Source: Apoda limacodes
Lineage: Eukaryota > Arthropoda > Insecta > Lepidoptera > Limacodidae
Direction: 5' to 3'
NCBI GenBank assembly: GCA_946406115.1
Contig: OX291544.1
Coordinates: forward strand, 19,857,521-19,921,520
Length of the DNA: 64,000 nt
Below the pieces are notes generated by a model that made no database searches, was not told the origin of the DNA, and was given only the letters and a program-made list of their open reading frames with translations. Positions 1 through 11,615 of this stretch are shown piece after piece. Made by a program: the position numbers and the translations under genes. The first letter of the stretch is position 1. Each line of letters starts with the position of its first letter.

Positions 1-700
1 TCTCGACCGGGATTAAAAGTATCGAATGTCATTGTCCATTCAAATGATAATAATTATATTTATATTCAGCTTTGTTTTTAGTAGCTTTACTAACTTATTT
101 GTATAACTAAATGTTCCAATACAGATTGTATAGGTACTTGTTAAAAGGCTGGTCAATGCCAAGTGACACTTCAGTATCTAAGGTTTAAAAATTTAACCCT
201 ATATAGAAGAACTTAAACCTAATGGATTTGCTACCAAAAAATGTGTAAGCATTAATTTGCCTCGACAGAAAAACAAATTTAAAGTTTCTATTTTTTTGTT
301 TTTAACCGCTATTCGTTAACGTATAACAGTAAAATTCACATGAATGGCTATTTATGGTTGTTACTACTAAATTCTAAAAAATCCAGTTAGTTTTCAAGTA
401 AATACCAAATAACCGATTTGACGCTAACGTTGACTTATACTGAAAGGACGACAGGTCCTTTGTCTCGCTTAAGTGCACGTGATATTAAATAGCTGGGTTT
501 AAACTGTCATATTCGGTGGGCGGGTCAATCCTGAAATTTAAAGTCAGGGAACCGGGCCATTATTATTACTTTTAACAGTTCAGTTTCTTGCTGGCTCTTT
601 CCAGAAAAAAATAACATTGTTAAAAAGATCGTACTGACAATTTAAAATTGTTCTTATAAACCTGTTTCAATAAAATATGATTTGGTTACAATTGATCCCT
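1..700. other. AT-rich stretch without a recognised feature
   Basis: I see no convincing open reading frame, splice-bounded exon or structured repeat here. The composition is that of non-coding DNA in the rest of the window. Confidence 0.5.
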
Positions 701-779
701 TTTTCCCGTGCCAAAATTAGGTCAATTGGATGCTCCGTTGCGTCACCAAGCAACAACAAATATGAAAATGAAAAAAAAG

Positions 780-950
780 AAACAAAAGAATGGCATTGAA
801 ACAAATAAAAACAATACGGCAGGGAAAGATAATGGAATTACGTCAGAGCTTCTAAAAGCGGGTGAAACACCGATACTTAAAGTTCTTTGGAAGTTCTTAA
901 TTCCGTAATCCTTGATGGTATCACACCAGAAGCATATCCGGACCTAGGCA
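780..950 (+). pseudogene. RTE-type LINE reverse transcriptase fragment
   Basis: The frame reads ...GKDNGITSELLKAGETPILKV, which resembles the early palm region of RTE-clade reverse transcriptases (typically N-K-A-x-G-x-D-G-I-T-x-E-L-L-K-A-G). Near position 900 a frameshift is needed to continue into a good match, S-V-I-L-D-G-I-T-P-E-A. Similarity fades after about 950. No neighbouring part of the element is recognisable, so this is a short dead relic. The family match is from memory of the clade consensus. The fragment and its frameshift are seen directly. Confidence 0.65.
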
Positions 951-1289
951 GTTTAACAGTTTCACCAGGGTGCCACAATGACCAGCGGTAGGTACATCGA
1001 ATTCTCGGGAATTAAAAGGCTCTGGTAATTTCAGGCCTTTATTGACACGACCAAATATTATTTTTGAATCAATAATAAGTGTTAAAGCAGGAAGGAAATA
1101 TTCAATGCCGTTACTGATAATTGATAATGGTCAAATATCATTGAGAAAAGACTTTAATTAATAACATTTAAACATAATTGACGTTAGTTAATATGTAAAG
1201 CATTTTTTTCTTAATTACACTTCTTAATGTTGAAATCATAACAAGGTCTTCTCTTACGTAAAGTGAGACGCACCTACGTCATCATAACC

Positions 1290-3060
1290 ATAATGCCTTT
1301 CAGCGTAATCTATGTCAAAATGCGTTTGAGTTGCATATTCTGCTCTCGATTGTTGTCGGATGATAATGTAGTATCGTGTCAGCACGTGACCCCATTTTCT
1401 TTCGGAAGAGACCACCATTTCTATCAGAAAGTGACACAAACCTACGTCACTAACCACCCAAATCCTTTTTTAAGTATAAATATAACAGGTCGAAAGCGCT
1501 TAAATATCGGGTACAAATACCCTCTTATTTACCAATGCATCGACCGACTTGAATTGATCGTAGTCATGGGAGGACTATTGTCAGCTAGCCGACTTCGGGA
1601 AGCAAGGTATTTTGTTGGTATCCTCTTGGTCTTAACAATTTTGAATTTACTTAACACGAGACGACAACGTGTTGCGCGTTATCAGCTACTCGGTGCTACT
1701 TATGACGTTTACATACGAAATCCGTGTAGATATTAATACAAAATTTAACCTTTTGGTTAATAAACTATGAGTGGTGTTATTAATCATCGAGCTTGATAGA
1801 TTTATAACAGTGTCCTTATGTTTAGCTGGTGTAGTTTTCCTCGCTCTATTTTGACTGGTGTAAAGTTTTTTTAAACTAAGCGTCATGCCAAGCACAGCAA
1901 TATTCATAAATTCGACTTGCTTGGAAAACATTGCACTGGTTTGAATTACTAACCATTAACACCGTTTTGCATTCCGTATGCACTTTAAATAAGTCACAGT
2001 GCACACTATTTGAGTTATATCTACAGGTTCGTATTAATTGTCTCAAAGGACCAAAACTTGTATTTTTTAGAATTCCTTCTAAATGTGAAATGTCGTTACG
2101 TGGTTTTATACACACTCTCGAAAAAAACTAACCTGAATCGCGCTACTTTATTGAGAATGTTAAAGATGTCATTAAACGCGCACGTTTTTTACAAGCTTTT
2201 TTTATTTTTAGTTTCACCTATCCCGTTTTTTCTCTGTAATAAATCAAATCTTGTAAGTTAAATTTGACCCACTTTCTGACGTTCAAATAAGTTGAAATTT
2301 TGCATACACACGTAAATAGGATGACAATGCAATATAATGATATCATAGAGCTGGTTTGATGATAAAGCCGGAATGTAGCCATAGGATCTCTGTAACGAAA
2401 CGACGCTGACCCATCGAGTTTGGGCTGCTTGATTTGTTTTTACAACTATTCTGGTCTTAAACGATAACCAGGGTCTTGTGAAAGCTTGTTTGTAAAAATT
2501 TTTTTACGAAGGAATCCCACTTGTTATATTTTTACTACAAACTGAAGCTTGTAGCGGTTTTCCGACGTTTTGACTGATTTGCGCCGATCGTGGTCACTGT
2601 AGGACTGTTCTCAGCTAGCGTCGTCTTGAGAAATTAGGGTATTTTGTAGGTACTTCTACACACAACACCGACTATGTCACGAAGCTTGTGTCCGTTGCTT
2701 CGAGAACGATTACACTAGGCGATGACAGGATTGCACGTTGTTGATAAATCTGATGCACGATAGGTGCAAGTCAGTCAAAACTTCGGGCTATTTATACCTG
2801 ATACAATATTTACACAATTTCGACCCGTTATATATATTTCCTTTAAATGTGTACAAGTAGCAAAAGCTTTAAATCACTAACCATATCGCTGTTTATCGTC
2901 CATTTCTGCGAATAGGTTCGAATTGAATATTTTGCCCTTGCTCGGTGTTGTATAATGACGTAGTGTCGTGTCAGTCACATGATATTTTTCTCGGAAGAGA
3001 CTGCCATCTTTTCCAGAATGTAAGGCGAGCCTTACTCACTAATCAGCGATATCTCTGTTT
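1290..3060. repeat. Diverged direct repeat, two or more units
   Basis: Blocks around 1310-1440 (TGCGTTTGAGTTGCATATTC, then GTATCGTGTCAG, then CGGAAGAGACCACCAT) recur around 2905-3030 and partly at 3075-3140 with many substitutions. A second block around 1555-1625 (AGGACTATTGTCAGCTAGC, then GGTATTTTGTTGGTA) recurs at 2590-2655. Open frames in this interval, including a 157-codon one at 1263-1736, are not conserved between the copies and do not look like protein genes. The element class is unknown. Confidence 0.5.
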
Positions 3061-3179
3061 GTTGTCATCTTTGCCAAATGCGTTTGAATTGCATATCCTG
3101 ATCTCGCTCAATGTTAGAAGATGAAGTCGTATTTTGTCAGTCACAGTCAAAAAACGATATGCGAAGCTAAGCAATATCA

Positions 3180-3345
3180 GGCGTACTCAGTATCGGACTG
3201 CCCTAAGGATGTGTGCAAAAGCGTGTCTAGTATTCTGTCCGGCAGGCGCATACGAGGCGTGTTTGACGGTAGTTGCTCTGATAGCATGGACATTAATGCT
3301 AGTGTACCGAAAGGTCTGTACTGTCTCCTACGCTGTTTCTACTCA
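3180..3345 (+). pseudogene. LINE reverse transcriptase fragment, cut off by another repeat
   Basis: The frame reads CPKDVCKSVSSILSGRRIRG, then VFDGSCSDSMDINASVPKG. This matches the segment of jockey/CR1-like reverse transcriptases that leads into the G-V-P-Q-G-S-V-L-S-P-T motif; here GVPQG has become SVPKG. The following bases, CTGTACTGTCTCCTACGCTG, look like a degraded S-V-L-S-P-T-L stretch. The match then ends at the CAAACT/CAAAT tract that begins the next repeat. It may belong to the same family as the LINE pieces at 7075-7690 and 10095-10860, but the regions do not overlap, so this is inference. Confidence 0.6.
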
Positions 3346-3835
3346 AACTCAAACTCAAATCAAACTTTATTCAAGTAGGTTTCTAAGAACACTTTTGAAT
3401 CGTCAATACAATGTATACAATGTTAATTTCTACCAAAAAGAGCTGGCAAGAAGTTCCATTTAAAGTAGTAATACAATACTTTGATAATTAGCTAAAGAGT
3501 ATCCAATATGTTCCAATATAATAGGTTATAGAAAATAAGTAAGTATGCTACTAAAAACAAAGTCAAACATGTCAATTTTTTTTTGTTTTTATGTAGCATA
3601 GGGGGCGCACCATGTGAAGCGTCAAATATCGTTAATCGAGTGAAGGAATTTAGATATTTAAGATAATTCCGATATTTAATAGTACTAGTGTCATTAGCGC
3701 CATCATAATTATATTTTTCCACAATCATATGTACAAACATATATTTACATATACTTAAAATTATCTATACTATCCATGAATATAATATAATAATAAATAT
3801 TATAAATGCGAATGTAAATCTGTCCGTTACCTTTT
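3340..3835. repeat. Dispersed repeat, copy 1 (second copy at 33425-33835)
   Basis: It begins with a short CAAACT/CAAAT tract followed by TTTATTCAAGTAGGTTTCT. It shares a long series of blocks with 33425-33835, for example TACAATGTTAATTTCT, GTTTTTATGTAGCAT, GTGAAGGAATT, ATTTAATAGTACTAGTG and ATAAATATTATAAATGCGAA. The pentanucleotide tract at one end suggests the simple-sequence tail of a retroposon in minus orientation. Neither copy has a coding frame. Confidence 0.65.
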
Positions 3836-5615
3836 CACGGTGAAACTACTGCATATCAATGCCATGTTATCCATCAACAACATACATTGCTATTTGAGAC
3901 CTAATTTGGTCCTGAAGAATTGTGGATTGCTTTTGGTATCGGGTAAAGTTGTAAGTATATACCTACTTATTAAGTGGTAGCCTCCATAAACTCAACATAG
4001 AAGATGAAAATGCCAATTTGCCACTATTTCACTGAATGTAACGCTGTGTCTTTTTTCATTGGCATAGGCAGGAGACTAATTGGGACATCGAAATAGACTA
4101 CACAGGAATAGAGGTTTAGATAAACATCAGTCCATGCCTTGCGAAATCAGCTCAGAAACAATGTCAATGTTAATTGATGTTTTAATGTAAAATAGAATTC
4201 GAGTAATATTGTACGTGAATGAGGACATAAATCAGCTTTTCACTCAGTAATCTTTAGCAATAGAAAACTTTCTCCCTACCTGGCAGAACTTTTACAACAA
4301 ATTAGGTGAGCTTGGTATTAAGGCTTCTACTTTTAGGTAAAAAATGCGTTATTGAGCTCCTAAGTTTGAGATGATAGTTGGCCTCCCTGTCTGAGTTCTA
4401 CCTCTGTGCTTGTACAAGGTCTGAGGAATTGTTTAAAATGATGCCTACAGCTACTTTATACTATCGTACCGTTTACCACCTACAGGTAATTCATCCTGAA
4501 ACCTTAGATTCAAAATAGTCACGGACAGTAAAGTTCAACAGGAATTTCTTCAAAATAAGACACGTGAGCATAAGAAACCAAAATCTGTCGAAACAAAAAT
4601 CTATCAAAACGGAAAAAACTCAAAAATATGGTGTAAATCCCTTGGAGTTATATAAAATTAAACTTCTACGTCAACACAATACAAAAATACGGCCAATTAT
4701 GTCTTATTTTGGCACTCGCAAATAAATCAAAACCATGGTCACACAGCAAAAGTACAGTATAAAATCAAAAGTCGTTAATTTGTAGTTGTTTTACACATTT
4801 TTGCGTTTAGAACCGTTAATTTGTAGTTGGAGAATTGACTGTAACGTTCTTTTGTTACATGTTACAAGTTAGTACCCACCCCGGTGTAAGCCGACTCGCA
4901 CTTGTCCAGTTTTTATGTGCTGTTCATTGCAAAAAAAAAACAAAAATGGATGTTACAAATTATTACATGTATGGTCAAATAAGCAAAAAATGTAGTTTTT
5001 TGTAGGTTCGGTTGTTATTTTTTTTAAGTGATGCTTTAAGAGATATTTTTAAACTAATAGATTAACTTTCTAGTTAAGGAGTAAAGAAAGCAGTCTGAGA
5101 CTTGCTATAAGACAGTGGAATCGATTTTAAAAACGAGCAAAAACTGCACATTAGAGCAGCCTTAAACAAAATTTGAGTATTTTCCAAGATTAAATTGTTT
5201 GACCTAATTTTATTTAGAGAAGTCCTAGTTTCCATATTTTCTCTCTATCTTCTTATTGGGTAAAACTTGAATTATGTACTAGGTTAGCACCTTACTTTCT
5301 ATTATTTATTTATTACGGTAATGATAATATATTAATAAAAAGCATTATTTTACGTTTTATAATTACCTAAGTTTTATTAGTTTACAATACTTTTTTCAGT
5401 TTTCATTAAGCCCATTATAATGTGCTAATAATAAAATAGTTGTTTAAAATGTAAGGAAAACACAAATTCAGAAATTCCGATTTTCGGAGCCATTTAAGTG
5501 ACTTCTCATCTCAAAGAAAAGGAATAAAATAATTAAAATAACAACTACTGCCAGCTTCATTGGCTAGGTTTTTAATTTTAAATCTTTAACTAACTAGCTT
5601 TAACACTTTTCTTAC
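3836..5615. other. Non-coding stretch left of the orphan cuticle exon
   Basis: I searched this on the minus strand for a chitin-binding (RR) exon that would continue the exon at 5616-5746 and found none. Around 4885 there is a short piece, GCCGACTCGCACTTGTCC, related to the dispersed repeat family also seen near 24785, 51860 and 60170. Otherwise I see only AT-rich sequence. Confidence 0.5.
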
Positions 5616-5746
5616 CTAAAATCATAATTGCCGGTCCCATCATTTTTGTAAATGTAACTTAAAATTTTATCATCAGTATCCATTGAAGTTGGTGTAGACT
5701 GCATTCCATGTGCGATAAACAAAATCACAAAAACCCAGACAAACAT
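5616..5746 (-). CDS. Orphan signal-peptide exon of a divergent cuticular protein
   Basis: On the minus strand a splice acceptor (TTTTTCAG) is followed at once by an ATG and 43 codons, then a donor (AG|GTAAGAAAAG). The product starts MFVWVFVILFIAHGMQ, a typical signal peptide, and ends in YKNDGTGNYDF. This aligns with the N-terminal edge of the Rebers-Riddiford domain (DGSFQFSY in the neighbouring gene). The exon ends in phase 2, exactly like exon 2 of the four complete cuticle genes to its right. A TATA box at 6135-6141 and a possible donor near 6056 suggest a non-coding first exon. The chitin-binding exons are not found between here and the left edge. Either the gene is truncated or the next intron exceeds 5.6 kb. 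The gene identity is a good inference; the completeness is unknown. Confidence 0.6.
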
Positions 5747-6134
5747 CTGAAAAAGACAAAAAATTTAAAAATCCTTACAAATCTTCAAAAATACTCTCAC
5801 TCACATTCAATATATATATCCTCATATTGTAAGATTCTTTCTTAAACATCACGGCCATATTTTTTAATTAAAAAAATACAATATAAAAAAAATTAAATAT
5901 TGTAATTTAAAGAAAATATTATAGAAGTTTTCGTAAAAAGCAATCTTAATTACACACCCTTTGTAAAACATAATACTAATAATCTACTATTATAAATAAT
6001 AACACCAGAAAACAGAATTAAAAAAAATAAAAATAAATTACATAAAGTTGCTTACATTTATGAAGAAATAATAAATGTACGTGTGATAGACACGGGTAAG
6101 TGGCACAAAAACATTAAAATATCTTCTATATGCG

Positions 6135-6141
6135 CTTTATA
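6135..6141 (-). promoter_or_regulatory. Probable TATA box of the orphan cuticle gene
   Basis: On the minus strand the sequence reads GTATAAAGC. A transcript starting about 30 bases downstream (near 6105) would run into a possible 5' splice site, AAAT|GTAAGC at 6056/6055. It would then splice to the acceptor directly before the ATG at 5746. The layout mirrors the TATA, tiny exon 1 and signal-peptide exon of the complete neighbours. Confidence 0.4.
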
Positions 6142-7070
6142 CACTTAAGTGGAAGAGCGTATAATTATGTTACGAATATGAATATTAAGTTACAAAATGT
6201 TACATAACACCATCGCGGTGTAATCATAACGGTTTTTTTTTTGTAGAATAAATAAACTGATAACAAATATATTTAAATATTATGAAATTTTAAGCTTTAA
6301 ATTTATGAATAGAAAGACTGTAGAAAAAAAATTAAAAAATCTTGCTTTCATGGTAACGATTATTTTGTTTATTATAAATATAAATGCCTAGTAGATGCCT
6401 AAATTACTATACTAATTATTTTACAAAGAGTCATTTTGAAAATTAAAAGTTCTTATGTAATGGAGAAATTGCGTTAGTTCTTAGAGCACTTAAATTGTTA
6501 TAAACATTTTAATTCCGTAGTAGTAATTCCATTCAATTGTTATCCATGTGTTAAAAAGTAAAACCAAATTAGAAAGTAAAACTATGAGGGCTTTTATTAC
6601 CAGTTTATCTAATTTCACATAATGTTTTACAGGGTTCTTACAGTGATTAGCCGAGGAAATGAGCTTCCAACATTTCGATGCTGTTGAAGGACAATGATCA
6701 CGGGATGATTGGCGTACTTGAGAGTTTGTACAAAGTCTATGGGTAAACATATCTATCTACCCTCTTTCTTTTTCGTTTTGTTACACAGCTAATAGAACTC
6801 ACTCGAAATTCACCACGACAGTATATGCTCACTGTGTCACTGCGTTTTTCGGGACGTATACTAATTTTTGACTGTTTTTTTAACCCATCTCCCATATTGA
6901 AATTTCTATATTTATTAATTTCAATTGCCTTTTTGATTAGTCTAGGTACATAGTGGCGTTCTGTCTACAGTATTTGTGGATTGTGAAATTCGATCCAATG
7001 GGCTGGCTTCTCTTGGATCTGTGGTGCACACCTTTTACGTGGTGTCCGGTAATCACGGTAGGACCCCGTA
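6142..7070. other. Non-coding interval
   Basis: AT-rich with short open frames only. I see no exon-like structure. The LINE fragment begins just beyond it. Confidence 0.45.
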
Positions 7071-7074
7071 AAAT

Positions 7075-7690
7075 ATTGTATTTAATAGTGATATTAACCA
7101 TAAATCTTTAAAACAAGTTTATCTAATGTCAGGATGGGACTGACTTTTGTGACGGTCTTTGGTGAAAGAATGTATAACTTCGTGATTTAATTAGCTGGTG
7201 GTTGACTGATGGCTGAATACACTTTCACATCATAATTTGGGAGTTAGCCTCTTTTCACAAAGCACTATTAACAGTCCTGCGTGACTGATGATAAGCTCAC
7301 CACCACAATACTTCTTCCAATACAATTATGCCTCTAGAATAAGGTGACTTTATGCCCTACAGTATATCGTAAAATTTGAAGCAATAGGTGGTATAATGAA
7401 AGACCAGGAAAGGAATTATATATCCATTGAACAAACATTTGACATATTTTGTTAAATTTGGATGCAGTCAAAAGCCTAACAAATAATTTAACCGTTTTAA
7501 CGGTTTTTATATGAATGACTGCAATCTGCAAGTAAGATATAAATGTATTTGCCCAGAGGTGAAATACTACATTGCTCTATTGAGTACACCAAGTGGTGTT
7601 CGCAGTGGTGGTAACAACGAATGGCAAAAGATTCGTTCGGCAGCTTTAGAAGGTGACCAGAAAGCACGACTCCCAGAGGCATAGCTCGCA
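7075..7690 (-). pseudogene. Degraded LINE coding fragment
   Basis: Read on the minus strand, 7330 down to 7080 is alignable with 10120-10350 on the plus strand: GTATTGGAA..ATTGT, then TCACCATCAGT/TTATCATCAGT, then ACAGGACT/GCAGGACT, then TTCACCAAAGACCGTCACAAAA. Near 7680-7600 the minus strand encodes S-R-A-F-W-S-P-S-K-A-A-E, then a frame with L-P-P-L. This resembles the linker between endonuclease and reverse transcriptase in jockey-like LINEs. Several stops and shifts make it non-functional. It is a second copy of the family seen at 10095-10860 in opposite orientation. Confidence 0.55.
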
Positions 7691-9335
7691 GTTACCTATT
7701 TTGCCGATGAATTGGTATTTAGCTTTGGCAGTTGCTTGCTCGCTATATATGAACCTAAGTAATTAAGGAGAATGTTGTGTAGTTACGAACAGCGGCATAA
7801 AAATGCATTCATGCTAATTATTTATAAAATTTCTCAAAACCAAACTATTTATATAATAAAAAATTATATTTTGCAAAAACATTTCACGGGCAGATTTAGG
7901 CCGAATAAGGCTTTTAGGTTAATAAAAATGGCACCTGCATACGTCAAAAGTCTTCCGCTTCGGATCCAAATCGCTTGTGTCCAAGATGAGGGTAGGCCGT
8001 GCCGCAATAGTAAGAAGTATTTGGCTGATAAGACTGAACTAAAAAGCTTCGGTTACATATGAAATCGCTAAAAAGATATAAATTATTAATGTCTGTTTAG
8101 CGTAAATCAAGTAATCAAAGACAGTCATTAGAAGTGTGTGCCGCCGCTGACTAAAATATGTACAAATTGAAACATATTTAAAACATGGTCATTCGTGTCT
8201 TAAGTTTTTAGTTTCGTGGCCTACTAAAAAATGGAACCCATATAGTTTCGTCGTGTGCGGCTGTCCGTGCGTATGTGATAGTGCTGCCGTAATTGCACCG
8301 ATTTTGATATAATTTTATAAGTTAGTTTTTTTTTTGAGGGTATCTCTCTATACATTGAAGTGTGAGGTGACGTTGGAAAGGTTTTCCAGAGTAAAAAATT
8401 TGATTTCTAAGAATTTTGACCCATGATGAAAATTCTGTAAGTTATCAGCATCTGAAATTGAAAAATGATGTCCATCTCGATATGATAATAGAGCTTTATA
8501 AATACCTTCAAAATCAGTTTACAAGTTTTCGGATGTTAACAATACCTACTATTATATAGCAAGTAAATATAATACGGAACCATATCTTAATATGTCCATA
8601 ACATGAACTTGGATGGTTTTACTGTATGTAACACAACACGACATGCTTCTTCTATGTTGATAATTTGCTTTATAATTACACGCAGGCATTTTAGATATAA
8701 TAGGTTAAAAACAAATTTATATAAGTATTCTTTATTATGTTTGTTTATGATGTCATAAAGCTGTTAGTAGGGCATGATATGTAAAAAATATGGTATAAAA
8801 GAAAACTACTTAGCCTGTCTTAAACCTTGTATTTAAATTTTTGGTCTAAAGTAGTAAATATTTTTGGTTATAAAAGACCATAAAAAAAAAGAAAAAAAAT
8901 TAGACCGACGCGCATTTCTTAAATAACTGACTCGTCTGGCACGAGATGACATAGTGAAGCAAACGTTCAAAAAAGCTTACTGGCAGGAACTCGAAGTTCC
9001 CCTTCTAGGACTTAAACACCTCATGATGGCAAATTAAAAAGTATTCCAGAGACTTCCAATCCAAATTGGACACTGTCCTGTCTACTTTTCCGGAAAATTT
9101 AACAGTTACTGCATAAATAATAAGCGAATTCCACGTGGACAAACTATACTACAGCAATAGCTTGCTATAGCAAACTTTTTTTATAATCAAATCGAATTTA
9201 GGGCGAGCGAGATATTAAAACCCGTTACAAACATATGCTCGTAACAGCTCGGTATTCCGGCCCACAAACGTGTTAGCTGGTGAAGCTATTACCGTACTGG
9301 TGCTGTTTAGTCGCGACAATTTTATAACTTAGAAT
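7691..9335. other. Non-coding interval with a repeat piece
   Basis: Around 8228-8300 the sequence reads AATGGAACCCATATAGTTTC and then CTGTCCGTGCGTATGTGA. That is the head of a dispersed repeat found in many moths and related to those at 51430 and 57830. The rest is AT-rich. The 96-codon frame at 7772 has no recognisable domain or gene structure. Confidence 0.4.
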
Positions 9336-9355
9336 TTAACAATATTCTGAATTCT

Positions 9356-9417
9356 TACCGGGAATCGAGCATGTGCCTGACGACATTGCATCCTAACGCT
9401 CTACCACTACGCTACTT
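9356..9417 (-). repeat. tRNA-derived SINE head
   Basis: On the minus strand the sequence has an A-box-like segment, TAGCGTAGTGGTAGAGCG, and about 35 bases further a B-box-like segment, GCTCGATTCC. This is the layout of an internal RNA polymerase III promoter in a tRNA or tRNA-derived SINE. The acceptor stem does not close and there is no clear D or T arm pairing, so it is not an intact tRNA gene. The SINE family is not identified. Confidence 0.55.
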
Positions 9418-10094
9418 GGTCTTTATCGGTATACTCAAGTACACACCCTGCCATAGGCAGAGAATATTGTTTTATGACGTAGGCACATATAATAAATTTA
9501 TTAATAAAAAAGCAAAATATTATTTCTGTAACAATATATTATGGTAAAAATTTTTGTGAACTCAATTTATTGGTGATTTAAGTGTATAAATATATATATA
9601 ATAGTGTTCACAGGTTTTTGTGGGTGCAATTGAAATATTTTTAAAAATGGCTCACATTTTTGCAAAGAATCTGCTAAATTTTTGAAGATGCCGCATTTAA
9701 ATTGTTTAAACAGAGAGAACTTGCTTGTTTTTTTCGATTTCTGGACATTCCCTACAGCATTAAAAAAAAATGCCTGAAACCAATGTTTTCAACGAGAAAA
9801 TTTGACTGAGGGTTTGCTATTTGTTGTTACCAAGAATTGTTTTATTATTTTGCATAATCTCGGGCAATATCTCAAAATACATTTAAAACTTACTGCAGAT
9901 ATTCCTCCAAAAACCGTTGAACCCCTCGGAAAATTATTAATTAGGTATAGTTTCTCGAAAATGTGCCAATATTTAAGTAAATTTGGATTCCTGACTTAGT
10001 TGTTATGGTTTGTTAGGAATTGCTAAGAGGATATATTATTCCCTTCCTGCTCTTATCTTTTACCATTTATTGCTTCAAAGCTAGCAAATAACTA

Positions 10095-10860
10095 CTTATG
10101 GGACATAAAGCCACCAAAGTCTCAATACATTGTATTGGAAAAATTGTTGCGATGGTCGGCTCACCATCAGTGATACAGGACTAAAGTGCTTGGTGAAAAA
10201 GGCTCACTCCTTCGTAATAATGTAGAAGTTTATCTAGCCACCATTTAACATTCTAGCCTGCAAAGCTCTCATAGTGCGATGCACCAGGTGTATTTTAGAA
10301 TCATTTTTCAACGATTTCTCTTTTCACCGAAGACCATCACAAAGGCCATCCTGACGTTAGAGCATTATAAGTCGAAGGTCTGGCCCCACGTAGAGTACTG
10401 TTGCCATCTTTGGGCAGGTGCACCTGGATAGCAGTTAAGGCTTTTTAACTTGCTTCAACAAAGAGCAGAGAGAATTGTTGAAGATCCCAAACTAGCAAGC
10501 CGTATTAAACCCTTGTGTGTGCACTACTGCTTGTGTAATGACCTGTGTTCGGAGTAATTGTTTGAAATGATGGCCCCGCCCCCTTCTATTCTGTATGCCA
10601 TCGACAGGGAATTCATCCTCACATTTGGAACCTAAATGGTCTCGTACAGGAACTTTCTCCTGCGAAAGCTGAGGTTGTAAAATGATCTCCCTGTGAAGTT
10701 TTTCCCTACTATAATATGGGGTTCTTCAAGGTATAAGTTTAATTTTTAAGAGTCGGCAACTCGCGAGTAATGCCCTCGGTGTTGCAAGCGTCTATAGGTT
10801 GCGGAAACCACTTCGCATTAGGCGGGCTGCAATGTTGTTTGCGATCACCACAAAAAATAT
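10095..10860 (+). pseudogene. LINE 3' half: reverse transcriptase C-terminus and 3' end
   Basis: Around 10355-10500 the plus strand reads Y-K-S-K-V-W-P-H-V-E-Y-C-C-H-L-W-A-G-A-P-G, a stop, then LLQQRAERIVEDP. This is the C-terminal region of a jockey-like reverse transcriptase (Y-K-x-x-V-x-P-x-x-E-Y-C-x-x-L-W-A-G). Then come CSE*LFEMM and weaker matches. The end near 10730-10850 (GAGTCGGCAACTCGCGAG, TTGCAAGCGTCTATAGGTTG, then AGGCGGGCTGC) is the 3' untranslated tail also present at 20005, 31515 and 55575. In-frame stops show the copy is dead. Confidence 0.7.
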
Positions 10861-10917
10861 CATACGTACAATAAGTTGCTTTTATGTTTTCTGATTTTTT
10901 TTAAAATCTTGCATGCT

Positions 10918-10980
10918 GTCATTTGAACTTGCACTCTTTAGCGGTAGCTCTACGCTCTAACCAGAGCTAGCCATGCTGCA
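10918..10980 (-). repeat. tRNA-like remnant
   Basis: On the minus strand TGGCTAGCTCTGGTTAGAGC resembles a tRNA A box and D-loop, and about 30 bases on AAGTTCAAAT resembles a B box. The arms do not fold into a full cloverleaf. It is probably a tRNA pseudogene or SINE piece just beyond the LINE fragment. Confidence 0.35.
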
Positions 10981-11379
10981 GAAGGTGAGCTTTGTGGCGA
11001 AATTACTTTTTTCTTTATTATTACTAGTATAAACAGAGAAGTTAATATAATTTCACACATCTTTTTTGACATGTTATTTTAAAACTGCGATATCTCCTAA
11101 GATATTCAATGAAATCGAAAGATGTACAGGAAAATTTTGTTTTAAATTAAAGACTTGTGAAGAATAACGTATTTATTTGGATAAGGATAAATATCATGTC
11201 TATAGAAACACCTTTGCAAATAATGCATTATTTTAGAACAAATATGGTTAGCATAAAAAAGGTTATAGTGAGCCGACCTTAAATGATAGACATATGCTGT
11301 CGCGGACTTTTTTTTAGAACTGTTAAAGGGGAATAATTCCATCATACATGATTTTTGCGAAACTTTAACCGTTTAAGCA

Positions 11380-11615
11380 GCGCACGGAGGGGAAGCTCTC
11401 AAAAGGAAAAAAAACTCCCGATTTTGAAACATTCTTCATGCTCCGCTCCTATTGGTTTTAGCGTAATGATATATATTAGCTTATAGCCTTCCTCGATAAA
11501 TGGGCTATCTAACACTGAAATAATTTTTCAAATCGGACCAATAGTTTCTAAGATTAACATTAACGCGTTCAAACAAACAAACTCTTCAGCTTTATATATT
11601 AGTATAGATTTCTTT
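11380..11615 (+). repeat. Dispersed lepidopteran-type repeat
   Basis: The segment includes TTCATGCTCCGCTCCTATTG, TTTCAAATCGGACCAATAG and the ending CAAACTCTTCAGCTTTATA followed by TATTAGTATAGAT. I recognise this ending as a common interspersed repeat tail in moth and butterfly genomes, probably a LINE 3' end. It contains no coding frame. Confidence 0.5.

Noticed and set aside
1263..1736. 157-codon open frame, the longest near the left edge
   Set aside because: It lies in a diverged repeat and is not open in the second copy. It has no domain, signal peptide or splice context.
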